DNA from: Candidatus Kapaibacterium sp.
GTDB lineage: Bacteria; Bacteroidota; Ignavibacteria; Kapaibacteriales; UBA4661
Reading direction: 5' to 3'
NCBI GenBank assembly: GCA_025455065.1
Contig: JALONG010000003.1
Coordinates: 124,001-188,000, forward strand
DNA length: 64,000 bases
The notes below the pieces were generated by a model. That model saw only the letters and a list, made by a program, of their open reading frames with translations, did not search any database and had not been told where the DNA came from. Positions 35,008 to 44,218 of the stretch are shown in pieces (the stretch's first letter is position 1; every line of letters starts with the position of its first letter). A program made the position numbers and the translations under genes.

Positions 35008-35559
35008 CTATTCATCACCTTTTTCGTAACCCTCGTAGTAATACGATTGCTCAATGCCCTTGAAAATTACGTCTTGATTGTTGATGTCGCCCGTCAAATG
35101 TGCGCCGAGCAGTGTTCGTAACTCCAAATCGTTGATAGGGCTTCGTTCCATGGCTTGCAAGTAGAGTTCTTTGCCGACCAACTGCCAATTCACAACGGTT
35201 TGCAGCCGCGCTTTCAAGAGCATATCCAACCATATCCGCATCGCTCTGCCGTTTCCTTCCAAAAACGGGTGCGCAATGTTCATTTCCACATATTTGGCGA
35301 TAATTTCTTCAAACGTTCCTTCCGGCATTTGCTCAATCTTCACCAAAATTTCCCTCAGATACAACGCCGTCGCAAAGCGAAAACCGCCTTTTGAGATATT
35401 CTTCGTGCGTATTTCTCCGGCAAAATCATACAAGCCGCCGAAGAGATAGCGGTGAATATCCTGTAAGCCCTTGGTCGTGCCTACTTCGATGCGGTCAATA
35501 TCGCCTGAGTCAAAAAGACGAAAAGCGTTTTCTAAACTTTTTTTATCAACGCTTTTCAT
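35008..35559 (-). CDS. Class III Fic AMP-transferase
   Basis: 183 residues. The canonical Fic motif [14 protein letters not shown] (H97 to R105 and on) is complete, so transfer of AMP from ATP to a target hydroxyl is predicted. The flap-side segment [21 protein letters not shown] is also typical. At the extreme C-terminus SYYYEG (S172, E176, G177) fits the inhibitory (S/T)xxxE(G/N) motif in the position seen in class III proteins such as Neisseria NmFic (191 residues), so the protein should be self-inhibited. The ATG is 3 nt after the stop of the AAA+ gene, indicating tight coupling. The AMPylated target is unknown. Confidence 0.9.
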   Translation of the reverse strand: MKSVDKKSLENAFRLFDSGDIDRIEVGTTKGLQDIHRYLFGGLYDFAGEIRTKNISKGGFRFATALYLREILVKIEQMPEGTFEEIIAKYVEMNIAHPFLEGNGRAMRIWLDMLLKARLQTVVNWQLVGKELYLQAMERSPINDLELRTLLGAHLTGDINNQDVIFKGIEQSYYYEGYEKGDE

Positions 35560-35562
35560 TTC

Positions 35563-37053
35563 TTAGTATTCCTCTTCATCCTTACCCGGCTTCATGGAGA
35601 ACATACTTTGGAAAAGGTCTTTGAAGCCTGTTCCGCCGCGCTCAAGTTGGTATTTGCTGAGGAGCGAGTATTCCGCCATGCCGTGTAGCGCAAATTCCAT
35701 GAGGAAAAGTTGGTCTTGCGCGGGTGCTTTCGGGTGATGTTTTTTTACAAGGTCGAAAAGCCCCGGAACGCTGTACAGTGCTTGTTCGTAGGCGGCGTTG
35801 TTCAAATTCGAGAGAATATCTAACGAGTTGCCCGTGCGAAACCATTCCGTAATTTTGAGATACGGACTGTCGTTGGAACTGCGTTTGAAGGATTCGGGGT
35901 CAGGGAAAAACTGTGGGAATTGGGTGCGAATTGCCTTTCCGATGAGGATTTGCGCCACTTTGAAGGGTCCTTCCTGCTCGCCTTCATAGACAAGTTCGAC
36001 TTTGCCGGTAATCGAAGGCACAACGCCCCAAAAATCGCCCACACGCACGGCAGTTTTGCTGTCGCCCGTTACGATAGCGCGGCGTTCTGCGGCGCTGTGA
36101 AGGTTTTCAAAGGCGGAAATCGTCAGACGCGCAGACACGCCGCTTTTCGGATCAACATACTCACTGCCACGCGCTTCAAAGGCAATCTGCTCGACAAGCG
36201 TGTAAGCAAGTGGGTGAGCCGTGAGTACGCTTTTCTGCTCTGCGGGCAGAATGGCTTCTTGTTTGGTGATTTCTTTTGCAATCTCCAGCGTTTTGGGGTA
36301 ATGCGTCAGAATCTGGCTGTCTATGCGGTCTTTGAGCGGTGTAACAATCGTTCCACGATTCGTGTAATCTTCGGGATTTGCCGTAAATACGAATTGAACA
36401 TCAAGCGGGAAGCGCAGTTTGAAACCGCGAATTTGAATATCACCTTCTTGCAAAATGTTGAAGAGCGCCACTTGAATCCGCGCTTGCAAATCCGGTAATT
36501 CGTTAATGACAAAGATACTGCGGTGTGAGCGGGGAATAAGCCCGAAGTGAATCACCCGTTCATCGGAATATGGCAGTTTCAGCGTTGCGGCTTTAATCGG
36601 GTCTGCGTCGCCGATGAGGTCGGCAATAGAGACATCAGGAGTTGCGAGCTTTTCTGTATAACGCTCCGAGCGATGCACCCATGCCACAGGCGTTAAATCC
36701 CCCCGCTCTTGGATAAGGTCATGCGCGAAACGGGAAAGCGGACGAAGAGGGTCATCGTTGATTTCCGAGCCTTCCACAATCGGCATCCATTCATCCAGCA
36801 AATCCACCATTTGACGCGCCATGCGGGTTTTTGCCTGACCGCGTAAGCCCAGCAAAATCATGTTGTGTTTAGACAAAATTGCCCGTTCGACATCGGGTAT
36901 AACCGTGTCTTCGTAGCCCAGAATGCCCATAAATACAGGCTTTCCTTCTTTCAAATGGCGCAGTAAGTTGTGGCGGAGTTCTTCTTTGATAGAGCGCGAA
37001 ACATAGCCGGAACGCCGCAGTTCGCCGAGTGTTGCAATTGTAGGTTTGTTCAT
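35563..37053 (-). CDS. MoxR/Mg-chelatase-like AAA+ ATPase
   Basis: 496 residues. The AAA+ core begins near residue 45. Walker A is the variant LLGLRGQAKTR, with Ala in place of the last Gly of GxxGxGKT. Walker B is FVINELPDL, followed by ARIQVALFNILQEGDIQIRG and a sensor region FVFTANPEDYTNRGTIVTPLKDRIDSQI. This matches the family often annotated as magnesium chelatase subunit or sigma-54-interacting ATPase, which usually works with a von Willebrand-factor partner; none is adjacent. Instead the Fic gene begins 3 nt after its stop. ATG 37053 is preferred over the in-frame TTG at 37059. A very good promoter lies at 37097-37127. Confidence 0.85.
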   Translation of the reverse strand: MNKPTIATLGELRRSGYVSRSIKEELRHNLLRHLKEGKPVFMGILGYEDTVIPDVERAILSKHNMILLGLRGQAKTRMARQMVDLLDEWMPIVEGSEINDDPLRPLSRFAHDLIQERGDLTPVAWVHRSERYTEKLATPDVSIADLIGDADPIKAATLKLPYSDERVIHFGLIPRSHRSIFVINELPDLQARIQVALFNILQEGDIQIRGFKLRFPLDVQFVFTANPEDYTNRGTIVTPLKDRIDSQILTHYPKTLEIAKEITKQEAILPAEQKSVLTAHPLAYTLVEQIAFEARGSEYVDPKSGVSARLTISAFENLHSAAERRAIVTGDSKTAVRVGDFWGVVPSITGKVELVYEGEQEGPFKVAQILIGKAIRTQFPQFFPDPESFKRSSNDSPYLKITEWFRTGNSLDILSNLNNAAYEQALYSVPGLFDLVKKHHPKAPAQDQLFLMEFALHGMAEYSLLSKYQLERGGTGFKDLFQSMFSMKPGKDEEEY

Positions 37054-37096
37054 GGACAAAAAGAAAAGTGGGTGGTGATAGTCGAATCTGTGTGTT

Positions 37097-37127
37097 CAAA
37101 TCTAGGCGGAAAAGGCGAATATACCAA
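37097..37127 (-). promoter_or_regulatory. Promoter of the AAA+-Fic operon
   Basis: On the minus strand TTGG, 19 nt, TAGATTTG (37097-37104), about 44 nt before the AAA+ ATG. Close match to the Bacteroidota -33/-7 consensus. Confidence 0.6.
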
Positions 37128-37161
37128 ATTGCAGGCTGTTTTTTCTTCGTTCTGCAAACCC

Positions 37162-40074
37162 TCAACGCGATACCAGAACAGGCTTACTGAAGGTTTGCGT
37201 TGCACTGCGAAAACGCACGAAATACAGCCCGTTGGAATAGGTATCCATTGCAAACGAGCGTTGGTGTGCCCCTTTGCGCTGATTTTCCTGCGTAACCGTC
37301 GCCAACACCTGCCCCAAAGCATTGAGCAGTTCCACCGTTACTGTTTGGTCTTCGGCGAGTTCGTATTCCAAAAACACGCTGTTTGTCACCGGATTAGGAT
37401 ACAAGCGGGTTTTCACGGTGTCTGCCTGAAGGATATTGGAAAATGTCCGCCGCACTTCTTCAATGCTCAATCCCGCAGCAATGCCGAAGCGCACCATTAC
37501 TGATGCCGAAGGCTGAAGTGTTATTCCCGTTGCTCCGACAACATGAGTAACGTCACCCGTCTTGCGGCTTGTAATCAAGCCGTTTGTCAGCGTTTTGTAC
37601 TTGTCGCTGCGCGGAAAACCCAAATCCAGCGTAACAGCATTCTGCGTTGTGTCGCCAAATGTAATAGGGTAAAACGTTGGCGTTTGGGGTGACAGAAGTT
37701 TTACGCCGACAACAGGAAATCCGGGAGCAAGATTCCTCGCAATCCCGCATCGGCACTCGTTATCCCAATATGTTTCGTTATTGCGTGCCGTGCCAATGTC
37801 CCAATCGAAAAACAATCCCGCCGCAAGATTGGTAAATTCTTGCGTTGTGGAATTTGTTATGGTGTACGACGAGAGAATAAGATTTTGGCGGTTTGTTTGG
37901 CGATACTGCTCTAAATCTTGTGTTATGCGCACTCCTGCTTGACTTGCCGCGCCTAAATCTTCAAACGTTGCCCGTGCCGATAAAAGCGACGAATCCGATG
38001 CAACCTTCACCGACAAGAGTGATGTAGCAACAAAGGACTGTTCACGCTGAGACGAATTTTCTCGCAGCGACGACGAAACATTTTCCGGCGCACGGGCAAC
38101 AATCAAACCGCCTTCATAAAGCAAATTACTCGTGTCGCGCTGTTTGTAGTACGCACCGTCGCCTTGCGAATTAAACGGATAATCGTTAAAACCGAAGTTC
38201 CCTCGGCTGTTTACCGTCATTACGAAGTCGTTCAAATCAAGGGTTTGATACGAGCGATTCACCAGCAACCGCACAGCATCGCGTCCGATGAGCTTGTTAT
38301 TCGCGTCATAGATAGAAAAAAGCAGGGGAACGGGAAAATTTTGCGTTAAATTCGTTGTTAAGCGAAACCTGAATGTGACAGCATTGGCGCGAGTTTCATT
38401 GGCATTCAGCGCGGGAATTTGCTGCACCGTGTCGGTGAAAAAGGGATAAAACCGCCCTTTCGGGTCAATAGTCGTGCGCATGGCTATTCGTGCGCCATTT
38501 ACAGGCGTAGCGCTGTTGGCGAGACGCAGGGAAACCGTTACCGTTTCGCCGCTTTCAAGCTGCCCGTTGCGATTTTCGTCCTGCACCGTGTAATCTTGAA
38601 TTTCGATAAATGTTGGGTTTACCGTTTGAACAGCATTAAGCACATTCAACCGTCCAATACCCAGAAAGCCCGCGAGGTTCGGGTTTACGCGATCATTAGC
38701 ATCAGCCCCTGCTTTTAGTCGCAACAATACTTGCTGCGGAGAAAGTCTTGGAAAGCGCAGACGGACAAGCGCCGCAGCACCACTGACCACAGGAGCAGCC
38801 ATCGAACTTCCACTCATACCGCCGTAACGATTATCCCCAAATGTCGCATAGATGCTTGTTCCCGGAGCGCCGATATCTGCTGTTTCGTGGTAATTTCCCG
38901 ACAACTGCGTATCGTTTTCTTCCAACCACACAACCGAACAAACATTCTTGTATGAACCGGGATACAGCGGCGTGTACTGATTGTTATTTCCGGCAGTGCT
39001 GACAATAAGCGAACCAAGTTCTGTTGCGATGTTTACAGTTTCTTGTTCTGCCTGCGATAACGATGGGTCTCCCCAACTACAGTTGATAATTTGCGCCCCC
39101 ATTGCAGCCGCATACATAATAGCACGGAAGCCGTTGAAGATAAACCTTGACTGCGCAATACCTACTTTAACGGGAAGAATTTTCACATTCCGCGCCACGC
39201 CTGCGACTCCGGTCGCATTATTCGTAACGGCGGCGGCTATTCCTGCAACGTGTGTTCCGTGGTCATTACGCTCTGCCATTGGGTCATTATCTTCGCTTTG
39301 CCCGTCGGTGCCTGCAAAATCCCACCCTCGCCAATCATCCACACGTCCGTTGCGGTCATCATCCACGCCATTCGTGCGTTTGTCGCGCCCTTGAGCATCC
39401 AAGCCGCTTTCACCCGGATTAACGTAAATATTTGCCGCTAAATCCTCGTGCAAATAATCCACACCACTATCCACAACAGCGATAACGACATTTTGCGACA
39501 AATCACCCTGCGCTTGCACGACATCCCATGCTTCTAATGCCTGCACACGGCGCAAATACGTTTGTTGTCCCAAAAGCGGGTCATTCGGTGTATCGGTGAA
39601 AGTCGCAAGGTAGGAGGGTTCTGCAAATTCCACTTCCGGCAAACGACGAAGTTTTGCCGCCAAAACAAGCGCATCGGCGGAAGATTCATAGCGAACTTTG
39701 CACCAGCGCGTTAGCAGTTCTGCGCGGTCAAAGGGGTTTTCTTCGCTTAATCTGCTAAACCGCTCCACTACTGCATTGACTAAACCATCGTCAAAAAGCG
39801 CTTCCGTACTGTGTTTTCCAAGCATTTCCTCAAAAAAGCGCAAACTTCCTTTTCGTTGTTGCCCTTGCCACATCTGCAATGTGGCAGAAGAGGCTTTGAA
39901 CTTCACGAGCAAAGTTTTTGCTTCGTAGCGTGGCGTGATGACGGGTTCTTGAAAACGGTCAGGAATACCGCCCCGAATATCGTTTTGAGTTCGGGACTGC
40001 GCAGCTACTTGTGGTGGTATTTGCAAAACAGCGTATAGACCGAGTAAGGTGAGAAATTTGATGAACAAACGCAT
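37162..40074 (-). CDS. Secreted subtilisin-like (S8) protease with T9SS sorting domain
   Basis: 970 residues. Signal peptide (1-25), then a propeptide-like region (about 45-165). The S8 catalytic domain follows with D202 in VVIAVVDSGVDYLHEDLA, H272 in NDHGTHVAGIAAA and S424 in GGMSGSSMAAPVVSGAAAL. A beta-rich middle region (about 480-880) precedes a C-terminal type A sorting domain beginning LYPNPVTNSVFLEYEL, with LLNALGQVL and YSNGLYFVRF, ending in KPVLVSR. The protein should cross the inner membrane by Sec and the outer membrane by the type IX system, where the sorting domain is removed. An AAAGGAG SD lies 5 nt before the ATG. Confidence 0.94.
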   Translation of the reverse strand: MRLFIKFLTLLGLYAVLQIPPQVAAQSRTQNDIRGGIPDRFQEPVITPRYEAKTLLVKFKASSATLQMWQGQQRKGSLRFFEEMLGKHSTEALFDDGLVNAVVERFSRLSEENPFDRAELLTRWCKVRYESSADALVLAAKLRRLPEVEFAEPSYLATFTDTPNDPLLGQQTYLRRVQALEAWDVVQAQGDLSQNVVIAVVDSGVDYLHEDLAANIYVNPGESGLDAQGRDKRTNGVDDDRNGRVDDWRGWDFAGTDGQSEDNDPMAERNDHGTHVAGIAAAVTNNATGVAGVARNVKILPVKVGIAQSRFIFNGFRAIMYAAAMGAQIINCSWGDPSLSQAEQETVNIATELGSLIVSTAGNNNQYTPLYPGSYKNVCSVVWLEENDTQLSGNYHETADIGAPGTSIYATFGDNRYGGMSGSSMAAPVVSGAAALVRLRFPRLSPQQVLLRLKAGADANDRVNPNLAGFLGIGRLNVLNAVQTVNPTFIEIQDYTVQDENRNGQLESGETVTVSLRLANSATPVNGARIAMRTTIDPKGRFYPFFTDTVQQIPALNANETRANAVTFRFRLTTNLTQNFPVPLLFSIYDANNKLIGRDAVRLLVNRSYQTLDLNDFVMTVNSRGNFGFNDYPFNSQGDGAYYKQRDTSNLLYEGGLIVARAPENVSSSLRENSSQREQSFVATSLLSVKVASDSSLLSARATFEDLGAASQAGVRITQDLEQYRQTNRQNLILSSYTITNSTTQEFTNLAAGLFFDWDIGTARNNETYWDNECRCGIARNLAPGFPVVGVKLLSPQTPTFYPITFGDTTQNAVTLDLGFPRSDKYKTLTNGLITSRKTGDVTHVVGATGITLQPSASVMVRFGIAAGLSIEEVRRTFSNILQADTVKTRLYPNPVTNSVFLEYELAEDQTVTVELLNALGQVLATVTQENQRKGAHQRSFAMDTYSNGLYFVRFRSATQTFSKPVLVSR

Positions 40075-40168
40075 AGAAACTCCTTTCGGCTTCAGGAGGT
40101 TGGAAAATAAGGAGATTGCAAAAAGAGTGCAGACCGCTTGTGGTGCGAGCTACAAGAAAAGTTCTGTA

Positions 40169-42013
40169 TTATTTCCGTGAGAAAAACGGATGCGGCAAAA
40201 TCGGCGGCTTGGTGAAATCGTCTTCAATCGGACGAATTTCAACGTCTTCAAACAACATCGCCGGAACAACCGCAGAAGCGGGAATAAACTGCGGTCCACC
40301 GGAGAAAAACGCCAGCGTTACGGGCAGTCCATAGCAGTTATACGCATATTTTTTATCGCCAACAGCAAGAATTTCTTTGAAGGATTGCACTGTTAAACCC
40401 GCAACATCACAGCCTCGAATAAGTTCCTCACGCCCGTCCGCATAGACGCGGTATGCCTCTAATGCGGTCATTTGTCCGGGATTCCGTGCATAGGGAAATT
40501 CACCTTCGGTCAGGTTGTATAGGGTTGTCATCAAAATATTCGGATTGAGAATTTTGCGTACGATGATTCCGTAGGGTAAATCACGGTCTTTGCAAAGTTG
40601 TAACATTCGGTCGCGGAGTTTGCGGAACGGCTGTGTACGGTCTTTGGTAGCGCTCATTTCCAAAACGCTGTACATCGCAGCACCGCCTCGGTTGTGTCCG
40701 TTGGATGTTTTCACGCGGCGCGTGGGAGTCCGTGAGGACATGAGACCTTTCAAATAGCCGTTTTTCACGATTTGGAAGGATTCCGCCGACACCGCTTCGT
40801 CGTCAATGCGGTAGGCTCCTACAAGCTGGGTTGAACCATAGGTAAAAAGCGACGGCGAGACAAATACCGATAAAAATTCCGGCATGACCCGTGCGCCCAC
40901 TTTATTTTGAAACGCCGCATTTTGGGGATTATCACTCATGCCGCGCTCTGTTACAGGCGCACGCTGTGTGGCGAGGTTTGGGGCAAATGTTTGGAGAAAT
41001 ACTTCTCCGGCGGCTTGTTCTTCAAACAAGACCGGACCCGAATATGCTTGCGCAGTCGGTGCAGTAAGGCTTTGCGAAAGTTTTCCAGCGAGCAACCGTG
41101 CTGCTTTGAGCAGAGAATCACGGCTTGGAAGTCCGTTTGGTGTGCGGCTGTATGTGGTGTAGGTTTGTGCAAGGGGCATTCCGTCTTTTGCTTGAGCGGT
41201 GGCAACTATTTCTATCCCGCAAAATACCTCTGTGCGAATGTATTCGCGCCCTTCAGTGTTTACAGATAATTCCTGTTTGGGCAGAAATTCCACCGAAACG
41301 TTTGACAATGTAACGGCAGGGAAGTCTCGAAAAATAGCCGACAAATCCACCGAAAGCCGTTCAAAATAGGCTTTGTCAAACGCGGGAATCGGCACGGTAT
41401 CAACGGCAACAACAGGCGCTGCACTGGTGTAATCAGGCAGAGTATCGAGCCGGACACGGTTTTTAAGCGCAGCTTGTTTTTTGGCAAACAACTCTGCGGA
41501 CTGCTTGTAGGCTGCGTCGGTGGCAAGCCAGAGTTCGCGGCGAAGTGTTGTATAGTCCAATTCATCAGGAATGGTGCGCTGTTTGAAGCGTTCTTCATCG
41601 TCGCTTGAGCCAAAAAAACCCAGCGCAGGGTCGAAAAAATTCGTGTTGTCAAATTGCAACGAACCAACCCGCAGACCAACACTCACACGCTTTTCCCGCG
41701 AAACACGCGATTCCAGCAAACTTCCAAACGATGCTTTGACGGAGTACGACGCGGCATTAGTCAAAACATAGTGAATGTAATATGGTTTTTCCAACGACGG
41801 AAGGCGTAATTCCTGCATGGAACGGCGAAGCTCGTCGCGCATGGCACGAAGAATTTCCTGCGTCGGTAACGGTGCAAAAGTCCCTACAACAGGCGTTAGC
41901 GTAGGTGTAGGCGAAACGGACGTGCTTGAAGAAACAGGGGCTTGTGCTGAAAGATGAATATGGGAATAACTACTAATAACCGTAACCAGAATAAACAAAA
42001 TGGAAGTACGCAT
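40169..42013 (-). CDS. Exported TldD/PmbA-like protein
   Basis: 614 residues with a signal peptide (MRTSILFILVTVISSYSHIH). The central and C-terminal regions carry TldD/PmbA family features: SGPVLFEEQAAGEVFLQTFAP (like FEGQAAAELF), SAESFQIVKNGYLKGLMSSRTP, and MTALEAYRVYADGREELIRG. The zinc motif HExxxH of TldD is not visible, so it resembles PmbA, which lacks its own metal site and works with TldD. Cytosolic TldD/E process peptides; an exported single member is a different setting, common in Bacteroidota. Start 42013 is set by the signal peptide. The next gene upstream is the carbamoyltransferase at 42096. Confidence 0.75.
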   Translation of the reverse strand: MRTSILFILVTVISSYSHIHLSAQAPVSSSTSVSPTPTLTPVVGTFAPLPTQEILRAMRDELRRSMQELRLPSLEKPYYIHYVLTNAASYSVKASFGSLLESRVSREKRVSVGLRVGSLQFDNTNFFDPALGFFGSSDDEERFKQRTIPDELDYTTLRRELWLATDAAYKQSAELFAKKQAALKNRVRLDTLPDYTSAAPVVAVDTVPIPAFDKAYFERLSVDLSAIFRDFPAVTLSNVSVEFLPKQELSVNTEGREYIRTEVFCGIEIVATAQAKDGMPLAQTYTTYSRTPNGLPSRDSLLKAARLLAGKLSQSLTAPTAQAYSGPVLFEEQAAGEVFLQTFAPNLATQRAPVTERGMSDNPQNAAFQNKVGARVMPEFLSVFVSPSLFTYGSTQLVGAYRIDDEAVSAESFQIVKNGYLKGLMSSRTPTRRVKTSNGHNRGGAAMYSVLEMSATKDRTQPFRKLRDRMLQLCKDRDLPYGIIVRKILNPNILMTTLYNLTEGEFPYARNPGQMTALEAYRVYADGREELIRGCDVAGLTVQSFKEILAVGDKKYAYNCYGLPVTLAFFSGGPQFIPASAVVPAMLFEDVEIRPIEDDFTKPPILPHPFFSRK

Positions 42014-42095
42014 AAATGAACAGTTGGGAAATGGTAGAGGCAAAAATGTGTGGTAGGCTGAAAAAACGCGATGTGATGAGTGTTTGGGCGGTATG

Positions 42096-43070
42096 TTACT
42101 TGTCCAACATCCGTTTCAAAACGGTTTGAGCAGCCACAACGCGGTTTTCAGCCTGCTGAATCACCAGCGACGAAGCGCTATCCAAGACTTCATCGGCAAC
42201 TTCGACATTACGCCGTGTTGGAAGGCAGTGCATAAACTTTCCGTCATTTGTCAGGCGCATTTTGGCTGCGGTTATCGTCCACGAAGCATCGCGTGTAAGT
42301 ACACGCCCATACGAATCACCTAGAAATGCCGACCAATTTTTTGCATAGACAAAATCTGCTCCTTGCAGCGCTTCATCTTGGTTGTGCGTCAGCACTGCGC
42401 CCCGCGTAAATGCTTCATCAAGTTCGTAGCCTTCAGGGTGAGCAATGGTCAAATCTACATCCGCCTTCAGCATCCATTCGGCAAACGAGTTCGGAACAGC
42501 CTGCGGTAATGCTTTCGGGTGAGGTGCCCATGTCAAAACAACCTTCGGACGGCGTTGGATGTTTGCTAAACGGCGTATTTCCTCAATCGTAATGAGGTCA
42601 GCAAAGGATTGAAGCGGATGACGCAGCGCAGATTCCAAACTGACAATCGGCTTTCCGGCATAACGCTGAAACTGCGAAAGCGTGTGTTCGCTTGTGTCGG
42701 CAACTTTATCGGTCAAGGAAGCAAATGCACGAACACCGATTATATCGCTATACGCACCAATAACGGCAGCGCCTTCTTTAACGTGTTCGACCGTATCACT
42801 GTCCATTATTGCGCCGTCGTGCATTTCCAATTTCCAACTTTCCGTGCCAACATTCACAACCATTGTGTGCATACCTAGATTCCATGCGGCTTTCTGGCTG
42901 GAAAGGCGTGTGCGCAAACTCGAATTAAAAAAGACCAAGCCCAGCGTTTTATGCTTTCCAATGTCGCTCCAAGCAAGTGGCGAAGCCTTTACACGCAATG
43001 CTTCTTCCAAAAGCGGTGCGAGGTCGGGAACATCGTGAACTGATGTAAATGCGGTAAAACCTGAGTTCAT
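42096..43070 (-). CDS. N-acyl-ornithine carbamoyltransferase
   Basis: 324 residues. Carbamoyl-phosphate transfer to N-acetyl- or N-succinyl-ornithine in the arginine route used by Bacteroidota and Xanthomonas. Evidence: FFNSSLRTRLSSQKAAWNLG, where the usual carbamoyl-phosphate loop STRTR reads SLRTR; HPLQSFADLITIEEIRRLA; and the C-terminal MHCLPTRRNVEVADEVLDS. The loop variant and HPLQS segment fit the acyl-ornithine branch better than ordinary ArgF (HPxQ with STRTR). Acetyl versus succinyl preference cannot be decided here. It lies 30 bp downstream of the receiver-kinase gene on the same strand and may share its transcript. Confidence 0.88.
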   Translation of the reverse strand: MNSGFTAFTSVHDVPDLAPLLEEALRVKASPLAWSDIGKHKTLGLVFFNSSLRTRLSSQKAAWNLGMHTMVVNVGTESWKLEMHDGAIMDSDTVEHVKEGAAVIGAYSDIIGVRAFASLTDKVADTSEHTLSQFQRYAGKPIVSLESALRHPLQSFADLITIEEIRRLANIQRRPKVVLTWAPHPKALPQAVPNSFAEWMLKADVDLTIAHPEGYELDEAFTRGAVLTHNQDEALQGADFVYAKNWSAFLGDSYGRVLTRDASWTITAAKMRLTNDGKFMHCLPTRRNVEVADEVLDSASSLVIQQAENRVVAAQTVLKRMLDK

Positions 43071-43099
43071 AGATTATTGCCAATTGGAGGTTACGCCTG

Positions 43100-44218
43100 T
43101 TAATCAAATTTTTTACGCAGGGATTCTTCGACAACAGGGATTTCAAGACGCACCGTTGTTCGCTCATCAGCACTTTGAATCATAAAATGCCCATCGTGAA
43201 GTTCCATGAGTTTTTTGACAATGCTTAACCCCAAGCCTGAACCTTGTTGTTCATAGACTTGACGGTCGAATTGCGTGTATGCGCCGATTGCGTTAATTTG
43301 CTCCGGTGTCAGTGTGCGCCCCGTATTGCTGACTTCCATGGTGTACATTTTTTCGTTGTGTGTTGTTTTCACACTGATTGCTGTGCCTGAACGTGAGTAT
43401 TTCAGCGCATTGTCAATAATTTCTTCGGTAATTTTTGTTAGGTACAACGAACTAATCGCAATCGGAATATCGTCGCATATTTCTATCGAAACATCCTCCA
43501 AACGCGCTTCCTGATGGGCTTTCGAGGTAATCACGTCGTGGATGATATGCTCCGGTGACAACACAGCGTCGTAATGTTCAATACGAATTTTATTATGTTC
43601 ACTTGCCAACGAAATCAATTTCGCATAGAGTAAAAAGTTCTGCACAAGGTGATGAATACGCCGTGCTGAGGAGTTGAGCTGCCCGAGCATTTCCATGATT
43701 TCTTCACGCGAAAGCGCATCATAACTGGACAACAGTAATTCCGAAAACCCCAGAATACCGCTTAATGGCGTAAGAAACTCGTGCGGCAGCGAAAGACTGA
43801 TATTTGCCCGAAGCATTTTGAGTTTCTCTTCCGCCATATCCTGCACCGTTGTTAGCTTTGCAAGGCGCGTTTCGACGGCAGCCAAAAGTTCGGAAACACG
43901 AAAGGGCTTGGTAATGTAATCGTCAGCACCAAGATTCATCCCGTGTCGCAAATCACTTGTATCGGCACGAGCTGTAAGGAAAATAAACGGCGTGTTAGCG
44001 GTCAGGACGTTAGCGCGTAATGTTTGTAAAACCCCGTGTCCGTCCAATTCCGGCATCATCACATCGCACAAAATAATGTCCGGCAAATGTTGAAGCGCAA
44101 GCGTAACACCCACCGCACCATTTGGTGCGCTGACGGCGTTGTAACCGCTTGCTTCCAATATCTCCACGATATTTTCCCGAACAAACTGTTCGTCTTCAAT
44201 AACCAGAATTTTTTTCAT
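43100..44218 (-). CDS. Response regulator-histidine kinase fusion (paralogue)
   Basis: 372 residues, same architecture as the protein at 3202-4350. Receiver domain with D52 in LCDVMMPELDG and K104 in YITKPF. HisKA-like segment with H146 in LPHEFLTPLSGILG. HATPase with EEIIDNALKYS, VSNTGRTLTPEQI and GSGLGLSIVKKL. Cytosolic with no output domain. The two copies begin almost identically (MKKILVI) but are clearly diverged, so this is an old duplication, not a recent one. A promoter with both elements lies 108-139 nt upstream. Confidence 0.9.
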   Translation of the reverse strand: MKKILVIEDEQFVRENIVEILEASGYNAVSAPNGAVGVTLALQHLPDIILCDVMMPELDGHGVLQTLRANVLTANTPFIFLTARADTSDLRHGMNLGADDYITKPFRVSELLAAVETRLAKLTTVQDMAEEKLKMLRANISLSLPHEFLTPLSGILGFSELLLSSYDALSREEIMEMLGQLNSSARRIHHLVQNFLLYAKLISLASEHNKIRIEHYDAVLSPEHIIHDVITSKAHQEARLEDVSIEICDDIPIAISSLYLTKITEEIIDNALKYSRSGTAISVKTTHNEKMYTMEVSNTGRTLTPEQINAIGAYTQFDRQVYEQQGSGLGLSIVKKLMELHDGHFMIQSADERTTVRLEIPVVEESLRKKFD

